From: Tumulicola sp039922955
Lineage (GTDB): Bacteria; Vulcanimicrobiota; Vulcanimicrobiia; Vulcanimicrobiales; Vulcanimicrobiaceae
Reading direction: 5' to 3'
Length of the DNA: 8,508 nucleotides
NCBI GenBank assembly: GCA_039922955.1
Contig: JBDTDR010000111.1
Location: 1-8,508 of the forward strand
This document shows, in pieces, positions 5,023-8,508 of this stretch (the stretch's first letter is position 1; each line of letters begins with the position of its first letter). The notes beneath the pieces are model-generated. The model did no database searches. It worked only from the letters and a program-made list of their open reading frames with translations, and was not told the origin of the DNA. The position numbers were made by a program, and so were the translations under genes.

Positions 5023-7466
5023 TACCGACCTCCGAAAGAGATTGATTCTCGCGATCGATTGCGCTTTTCATCGCGAGCGCTGCGTTCCGCCTCACGCCGA
5101 GTGCTCTCTGGCAATGCACGGTACTGCTGATCGATGGCCGTCGCGACCTGAGTGAGTCCGGGGTTCGGCGTCGCATCGTTGAGCTGGACCTGCGAGACCC
5201 CAGCCTGCTCGAGGATATTGATGCGACGCTCGGCATCTGGCAGCCGGTCGCGCAGAGTACCGCGCGCTTCGCGCATCTCGGCTTCAAGACCGAACGAAGC
5301 GGCTACATACTGCCGATACTGGCGTTCGTCGACGGCGCGTCGTTCGGCGATACGCGGCGCGGCCTTTTCCTCGAACTCGCGCACTGCCTCCGCAATGGCT
5401 TCCTCGCATCGCGAGCGGTACGCAGCTTGCAGCCTCGCTTCCGCCTTTCTGGACGCCGCCCGTACCAACGGATTCCAAGATCGCTTCTCTTCAACAAACT
5501 GTGCGAGGCGTGCCCGCTCCGCGTCGGTGAGGCGCGCCCCATCTCGAGCCTGCTCCGCTGCTCGCCTCCGCTCCGCGGCCAAGATGTCGTCGAGCGCGGC
5601 AGGCTTGGCAAGGCGGCGCAGTTGACTGCGTTCAGTGCGCGCCCGCTCGTATCGTGTCTCCTGTTCAGCGCGGATCACGTCGAGCCGGTTGCGGACCTCG
5701 CGCAGATTCATCCGCCGAGGCTCGCAGCTCGGCGAGGCCGGCGCCTGCTTTCGGGCCGGCCCAGCGAGCATATCGAGCACCCGTTGTGCGCCGGCATCAC
5801 CGGCGCGAGCGCTTTCAGCAACAAACGACCGATAGTCCATGGGCTTCTCCTTGTACGCTAGCGCTCGCTCCGAGGCCAGCACGATCTTCGTAGCTTCCCA
5901 GCGCACGCGCCCGGCAGCATACTCCTTGGCCCGCCGGCGGGCGATAACGGCGTCGACCGACCAATAGGCAAGGTGACGGAAGAGTAGCCCCCGCACGCCC
6001 ACCCGCGCGATGGCCCGCAGCAGCCGGCGTGCCTCCCGACGGCGCTGAGCCTCTATCTGTCGCTGCGAACGCTCGCGCTCCCAGGCGGCATTGCGGCGTG
6101 CGTCGGTCGTGCGAGGGCGTTCGGCGAAGTAGCGGTCCCGATATGCCGAGTACGCCAACCGCATCCGGGCCTGATCGACGATATGCCCGGCCTCTTGCAG
6201 TACGCGGTCAGGGCTGTGACGAGCGTCGTGCTCGGCGCGCTCCCGTAGGCGTCCCCGCCGCTGCTCGGCAGTAGCACCGGCGCGACTGTGCCAGCGCTGC
6301 GGCTCTTCAGGGAAAGACCCGAAACGCTGCTCGAGCGCGGCTTTCTTACAGCGCGCATCGATGCGGGACGCTGCACAGCCCGGCGCATCCGCATGGCTGC
6401 CCCGTGCAAAGGCGAGACCTTGCACGCGCCCGCCGCGCTCGATGAGCTTCATCGTAACGCCATGCTGCCCGAGTCGCTGGGTGAGATCGTCCCACGAACG
6501 CGCCGAATCGACGGCCGCGAGAATCGTTGGACGAATCGAGTCGATCCACGGTGGCGCAGGCGGACCACCGGGAGCCGTTTCGTGCGACGGCGTGAAGGAC
6601 CCGAAGCGACGCTCGAGTGCCGAGAGCGAGCAGCGCGCGTCAATACGCGACGCGGCACACCCCGGCGCCGTACGATCGTTCCCCTCGGCAAACGCCAGGC
6701 CTTGCACGCGCGCGCCGCGCCGAACCAGCTTCACCACGACTCCGTGCGCAGTAAGGCGCCGGTGCAACTCGCTCCAGTCGCGCGCGCGATCGACGGCGTC
6801 GAGCACATACGGACGCGCGACATCTTGCCACGGCAGTTCGCCGTGCTCGCGTAGGCGTCGGTAAGCCCCGTCGCTCAGCCGCGGCTGCGGTCGTGGCGGG
6901 AGATCGTGGAGACGCTCGACATGCTGCACGATATCGCGATTGTGGCGACCGACGACGACGTCCCAGCCCCGTTCCGAGGAGATCTCAGCGCAAACCCGCT
7001 CGCGGATGATCCGCTCGTGCCACAAGTCATTGGCCCGCCCGTCGCGCCCCACTCGATTGGCGATCACGTGGGCGTGGAAGTCGTCGGTGTCCTTATGGGC
7101 AGCCAGGATGTACTGGCGGTCGTCCATGCCGATCGCCTTCAGCAGGCGTTCCGCGTCGCTGACGACCTGTTGACGGGTTGGGCGTTCGTGTTTCGCGTAA
7201 GCGATGATCAGGTGGTACACCGGATCGCGGCACCGGGTGGACAGGGCAGCGACGGCTTCCATCTCGAGTGCTGCCGTCTCTACGGACGTCACTCCCCGCA
7301 TCTCGACCCAGGCGGCTTTCTCCGGCGCGCTCGCGTAGGCTACACCATCTTCGAAAGTCACGCCGGCGGCCGCAACCGCGCGCTGGTGCGTATGGGCGGT
7401 CACGTAGTCAATCCCGATGGCAAAGGTGCGGGTGTGCGCTCGCGCGGGGACGGACTTGGTAATCAT
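5022..7466 (-). CDS. MOBP/TraI-type relaxase with a tandemly duplicated middle domain
   Basis: This 814-residue DNA strand transferase would nick oriT and stay bound to the transferred 5' end. The N-terminal relaxase domain (about 1-175) has the likely catalytic Tyr21 (IDYVTAH) and the metal-binding motif HKDTDDFHAHVIANRV at 124-139 (H124, H131, H133), the motif III of MOBP relaxases. Next come two copies of a domain of about 79 residues (213-291 and 307-385), each ending in GCAASRIDARC and RFGSF; a single such domain is usual after TraI-like relaxase domains. The rest is Arg/Glu/Ala-rich and likely helical or coiled coil (about 395-540 and 585-740), with the segment SFVAESARAGDAGAQRVLDML (547-567) resembling the mid-region of TraI proteins. 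ATG 7466 is chosen because it overlaps the MobC-like stop (ATGA) and has GGTGGG eight bases upstream; an upstream start at 7508 would run inside the preceding gene. No primase or helicase motif is visible. Confidence 0.93.
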   Translation of the reverse strand: MITKSVPARAHTRTFAIGIDYVTAHTHQRAVAAAGVTFEDGVAYASAPEKAAWVEMRGVTSVETAALEMEAVAALSTRCRDPVYHLIIAYAKHERPTRQQVVSDAERLLKAIGMDDRQYILAAHKDTDDFHAHVIANRVGRDGRANDLWHERIIRERVCAEISSERGWDVVVGRHNRDIVQHVERLHDLPPRPQPRLSDGAYRRLREHGELPWQDVARPYVLDAVDRARDWSELHRRLTAHGVVVKLVRRGARVQGLAFAEGNDRTAPGCAASRIDARCSLSALERRFGSFTPSHETAPGGPPAPPWIDSIRPTILAAVDSARSWDDLTQRLGQHGVTMKLIERGGRVQGLAFARGSHADAPGCAASRIDARCKKAALEQRFGSFPEEPQRWHSRAGATAEQRRGRLRERAEHDARHSPDRVLQEAGHIVDQARMRLAYSAYRDRYFAERPRTTDARRNAAWERERSQRQIEAQRRREARRLLRAIARVGVRGLLFRHLAYWSVDAVIARRRAKEYAAGRVRWEATKIVLASERALAYKEKPMDYRSFVAESARAGDAGAQRVLDMLAGPARKQAPASPSCEPRRMNLREVRNRLDVIRAEQETRYERARTERSQLRRLAKPAALDDILAAERRRAAEQARDGARLTDAERARLAQFVEEKRSWNPLVRAASRKAEARLQAAYRSRCEEAIAEAVREFEEKAAPRIAERRAVDERQYRQYVAASFGLEAEMREARGTLRDRLPDAERRINILEQAGVSQVQLNDATPNPGLTQVATAIDQQYRALPESTRREAERSARDEKRNRSRESISFGGR
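5028..5033 (-). promoter_or_regulatory. Strong ribosome binding site (GGAGGT) inside the relaxase 3' end
   Basis: Minus-strand GGAGGT CGGTA ATG: the Shine-Dalgarno lies in the Gly-Gly codons at the relaxase C-terminus and serves the membrane protein starting at 5022. With the TAATG overlap it indicates coupled translation. Confidence 0.75.
6312..6830 (-). repeat. Tandem duplication inside the relaxase gene
   Basis: The segments at 6594-6830 and 6312-6548 encode residues 213-291 and 307-385. Aligned by eye without gaps, 51 of 79 residues are identical, with a period of 94 residues. The conserved core includes RVQGLAFA, APGCAASRIDARC and RFGSF. The linker between the copies is Pro/Gly-rich. 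Confidence 0.9.
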
Positions 7467-7795
7467 GCGGCCGACCCACCAATCGCGGTCACCACGCGAG
7501 CGAGGCATGCGGCAAGTTCGCCGTGCGGGATAGATCCGTCCGTCTGCGCAATCGTGATGAGCCGCCGGAGGTCCGTACCGATCGCATTGAGTTCACGAAT
7601 CAGCTCAGCGTTGCCGGCCGGCAATGCCCGACGTTGGATTCTTCTTCTGCCTGCGCGGAGCACTGTGCTGCGTACGAAATCGGAAACGCTAAGGCCGCGC
7701 GCCGCCGCAAGGTCCGTGACACGCTCGGCTTCTTCTGCAGTCAGACGGACGCGAAGGCGCTCCCGTCGTGGCGCTTGTTCGTGCGGCGTCTTCAT
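7463..7795 (-). CDS. Ribbon-helix-helix relaxosome accessory protein (MobC/TraJ-like)
   Basis: A 110-residue protein. After a basic N-terminus, RLRVRLT (13-19) would be the DNA-contacting beta strand, followed by helices at 20-33 and 37-47 (ribbon-helix-helix fold). The segment ELIRELNAIGTDLRRLI (64-80) resembles the conserved region of MobC-type proteins (Pfam 05713). Such proteins bind oriT, bend or open the DNA at nic and help the relaxase; RP4 TraJ plays the same part. The stop overlaps the relaxase start by ATGA. Neither ATG 7795 nor GTG 7804 has a good Shine-Dalgarno. ATG 7795 is preferred because it overlaps by ATGA the stop of a small frame upstream, so it may rely on coupled translation. 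Confidence 0.85.
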   Translation of the reverse strand: MKTPHEQAPRRERLRVRLTAEEAERVTDLAAARGLSVSDFVRSTVLRAGRRRIQRRALPAGNAELIRELNAIGTDLRRLITIAQTDGSIPHGELAACLARVVTAIGGSAA

Positions 7796-8007
7796 GTGGC
7801 GCACGCTTTTGCTTGGGTTTCGGGCTGAGCGGGGCGACCCCGATGCGCGCTGACCTCACGCTTGCGGGCTGAGCGGAGCCGGAGGCGCAGCGACCCCATT
7901 CTGGTTGGGTCGACGGCGCCGCAGGCGACGTCGGCACAGCCACCGGCTTGCGTATCGAAAAACGTCTGCTCACCGCACACCACCTGCCGCGCCACTTGCA
8001 TCGCCAT
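7792..8007 (-). CDS. Possible leaderless small ORF upstream of the MobC-like gene
   Basis: A 71-residue frame whose ATG at 8007 coincides with the transcription start expected from the promoter 8014-8041, so it would be leaderless. Its stop forms ATGA with the MobC-like start at 7795. The composition (Arg/Ala-rich C-terminal half) follows from the GC-rich repeats and hairpin it covers, and no family is recognised. It may be a short coupling peptide or simply an open frame through the oriT region. Confidence 0.25.
   Translation of the reverse strand: MAMQVARQVVCGEQTFFDTQAGGCADVACGAVDPTRMGSLRLRLRSARKREVSAHRGRPAQPETQAKACAT
7821..7897. repeat. Two REP-like copies of CGGGCTGAGCGG ... GCGACCCC
   Basis: CGGGCTGAGCGG occurs at 7821-7832 and 7865-7876. 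Each is followed by GCGACCCC (7834-7841 and 7890-7897), directly in the first copy and after a GC-rich spacer in the second. Such short, partly self-complementary units resemble dispersed intergenic repeats, but here they sit in the presumptive oriT. Confidence 0.6.
7909..7935. repeat. Strong hairpin, 12-bp stem with 3-nt loop
   Basis: Positions 7909-7920 pair with 7924-7935 around the loop GCA, with one G-A mismatch (7916/7928) and one T-G wobble. It is not followed by a T run on either strand, so a terminator is unlikely. A relaxase or accessory-protein recognition hairpin next to nic is the attractive reading. Confidence 0.55.
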
Positions 8008-8015
8008 GCTACAAT
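8007..8015 (+). promoter_or_regulatory. Extended -10 promoter for the small DNA-binding protein (plus strand)
   Basis: TGCTACAAT fits an extended -10 element; no good -35 lies upstream. Its -10 overlaps the -10 of the opposed mob promoter by two bases, so the two directions should compete for RNA polymerase. The leader to ATG 8082 would be about 60 bases and contains the palindrome 8054-8065. Confidence 0.4.
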
Positions 8016-8041
8016 CATAACAAGCTCCATAAAAAAGTCAA
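8014..8041 (-). promoter_or_regulatory. Sigma-70-type promoter for the mob operon (minus strand)
   Basis: Minus strand: TTGACT (8041-8036), a 16-bp spacer, then TATGAT (8019-8014). Transcription would start near 8007 and run through the MobC-like gene, relaxase and membrane protein. It is the best promoter match in the window. Confidence 0.65.
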
Positions 8042-8053
8042 TCACGAACTATG

Positions 8054-8065
8054 AATGTTAACATT
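8054..8065. promoter_or_regulatory. Perfect 12-bp palindrome AATGTTAACATT, candidate operator
   Basis: This exact palindrome sits directly before the GGAGG ribosome site of the 8082 gene, just outside the opposed promoters. It is AT-rich in otherwise GC-rich DNA. Autoregulation by the small HTH-like protein or by the ribbon-helix-helix protein is plausible. Confidence 0.45.
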
Positions 8066-8081
8066 GGAGGCGCCAGACAGT

Positions 8082-8417
8082 ATGATGCTATCGGAAGAGT
8101 TGATCGCGAAAATTGGAAATGGCCTTGACCTCATGCCGCCAAAGCCGGCGTCGCGTCTGGAGCTTGACCTCCTCCTGGGCAAGATCGAGACGCAGATACG
8201 TGCAGCGCAAGAGCGCGGTGCTACCTATGCTGAGATCTCGGCACAGATCAGCGAAAGCGGCTACCCGATCAAGTGCAGTACCTTGCGGACGGCACTACAA
8301 CGTCGCCGCAAAGCGGGTGCGGTGGTAACACGGCAAGGAAAGCGCATTGACGCAAAGCGCCGCGCCGCGACAGTGGTCAAGAATGCTTCGCCGCCTCCGT
8401 CGTCAGCGAAGCGTTAG
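8082..8417 (+). CDS. Small helix-turn-helix-like DNA-binding protein, TraK-like position
   Basis: A 111-residue protein. Residues 25-45 look like a long helix, followed by GATYAEISAQISES and GYPIKCSTLRTALQRRRK (46-77), which reads as a helix-turn-helix, then a Lys/Arg-rich tail ending in a Pro/Ser stretch. ATG 8082 is chosen because GGAGG lies 11 bases upstream (8066-8070); an in-frame ATG at 8055 lies within the palindrome and lacks a ribosome site. The gene is divergent from the mob operon across the candidate oriT, like traK in RP4, whose product binds oriT and has a comparable layout (small, basic, HTH-like). Binding to oriT and/or repression of the mob promoter is inferred, not shown. 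An alternative is a small plasmid regulator unrelated to TraK. Confidence 0.75.
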   Translation: MMLSEELIAKIGNGLDLMPPKPASRLELDLLLGKIETQIRAAQERGATYAEISAQISESGYPIKCSTLRTALQRRRKAGAVVTRQGKRIDAKRRAATVVKNASPPPSSAKR

Positions 8418-8508
8418 CAAAGGGGCGAGCATCCCCTGCCACATTGAACTTGGGTCTACAGGACGGCGGGAGGCACGCGAGGAGCGCTCTTAGTCGACCA
8501 GGGGTACA
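8418..8508. other. Window end with a small GC hairpin
   Basis: AGGGG (8421-8425) pairs with CCCCT (8433-8437) around a 7-nt loop, four bases after the stop of the 8082 gene. No T run follows, so it is at best a weak terminator. No further gene start is supported before the edge. Confidence 0.3.

Larger units (their letters stand above)
7805..8006. other. Candidate origin of transfer (oriT) region
   Basis: In RP4-like modules oriT lies between the divergent traK-like and traJ-like genes, which is exactly this stretch. It carries a strong hairpin (7909-7935), a second inverted repeat CGACCC/GGGTCG (7891-7896 with 7907-7912), a small AGCC/GGCT hairpin (7938-7948) and two copies of CGGGCTGAGCGG. 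I could not find an unmistakable nic consensus (such as the ATCCTG of RP4/R64 types), so the nick position and strand are not assigned. Confidence 0.4.

Noticed and set aside
4715..5287. Minus-strand frame of 190 codons spanning the relaxase end and the membrane protein
   Set aside because: It overlaps the relaxase C-terminus and the coupled membrane gene in a different register and gives Ser/Arg/Cys-rich sequence without hydrophobic periodicity.
5152..5861. Plus-strand open frames of 144-157 codons under the relaxase C-terminal region
   Set aside because: Arg/Ser/Ala-rich composition typical of antisense reading of an Arg/Glu-rich coiled-coil gene; no ribosome site or domain.
6906..7853. 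Long plus-strand open frame (315 codons) opposite the relaxase and MobC-like genes
   Set aside because: It is antisense to two well-supported genes; such frames are common opposite GC-rich coding DNA. Its peptide shows no domain and mirrors the codon pattern of the real genes.
7981..8000. CACCTGCCGC as a nic core resembling the RP4 CCTGCC
   Set aside because: Only a short CCTGCC match without the preceding TAT/AT context or an adjacent well-placed inverted repeat; too weak to call.
7689..8045. Minus-strand frame of 118 codons across the promoter and oriT region
   Set aside because: It starts upstream of the predicted transcription start and overlaps the MobC-like gene out of register; the peptide has no domain signature.
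7805..8050. CRISPR array or iteron set
   Set aside because: Only two copies of a 12-base unit with unequal internal spacing; no regular spacer structure and no series of iterons.
8051..8118. ATG at 8051 ahead of the small DNA-binding protein
   Set aside because: It opens a different frame that stops after about two dozen codons, lies within the palindrome region and has no ribosome site.

Overview
This is a high-GC bacterial window that looks like the DNA-processing half of a conjugative or mobilizable element (plasmid or integrated element). No core housekeeping gene or RNA gene is visible and the host cannot be named from the sequence. The secreted Trp-rich propeller protein in the middle recalls streptogramin-lyase-like paralogues common in environmental phyla such as Eremiobacterota, but that is only a tentative hint.

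Right part (about 4.57-8.42 kb): a relaxosome module arranged like the RP4 traK-oriT-traJ-traI block. A small helix-turn-helix-like protein (8082-8417, +) is divergent from a tight minus-strand operon: a ribbon-helix-helix MobC/TraJ-like protein (7463-7795), an 814-residue MOBP/TraI-type relaxase (5022-7466) and a small multi-span membrane protein that is split by an apparent frameshift (4572-5022). Junctions in the operon overlap by 1-4 bases (ATGA, TAATG), so translational coupling is likely. The region between the divergent genes carries overlapping opposed promoters, a perfect 12-bp palindrome, a strong hairpin and short GC-rich repeats. It is the best candidate for oriT plus its control region.

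Left part (1-1.82 kb): a TraG/VirD4-family coupling protein on the minus strand, which would bring the relaxase-DNA complex to a type IV secretion channel. Its reading frame stops early relative to the family, directly after the conserved QRPLLT segment, and the same frame is open again beyond the stops up to the window edge.

Middle (about 1.86-4.47 kb): a block of visibly different base composition and opposite strand interrupts the mob/tra gene order. It encodes one large exported protein: a signal peptide, two Cys-containing beta domains, then about eight W-motif repeats of a Vgb/NHL-like beta-propeller. The block is bounded by two outward-facing hairpins that share the 12-mer AAAAGGGCCTCC in inverted orientation. 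They are either two terminators of the same design or the ends of an inserted cassette. No transposase or secretion-channel (VirB/Trb) genes are in view.
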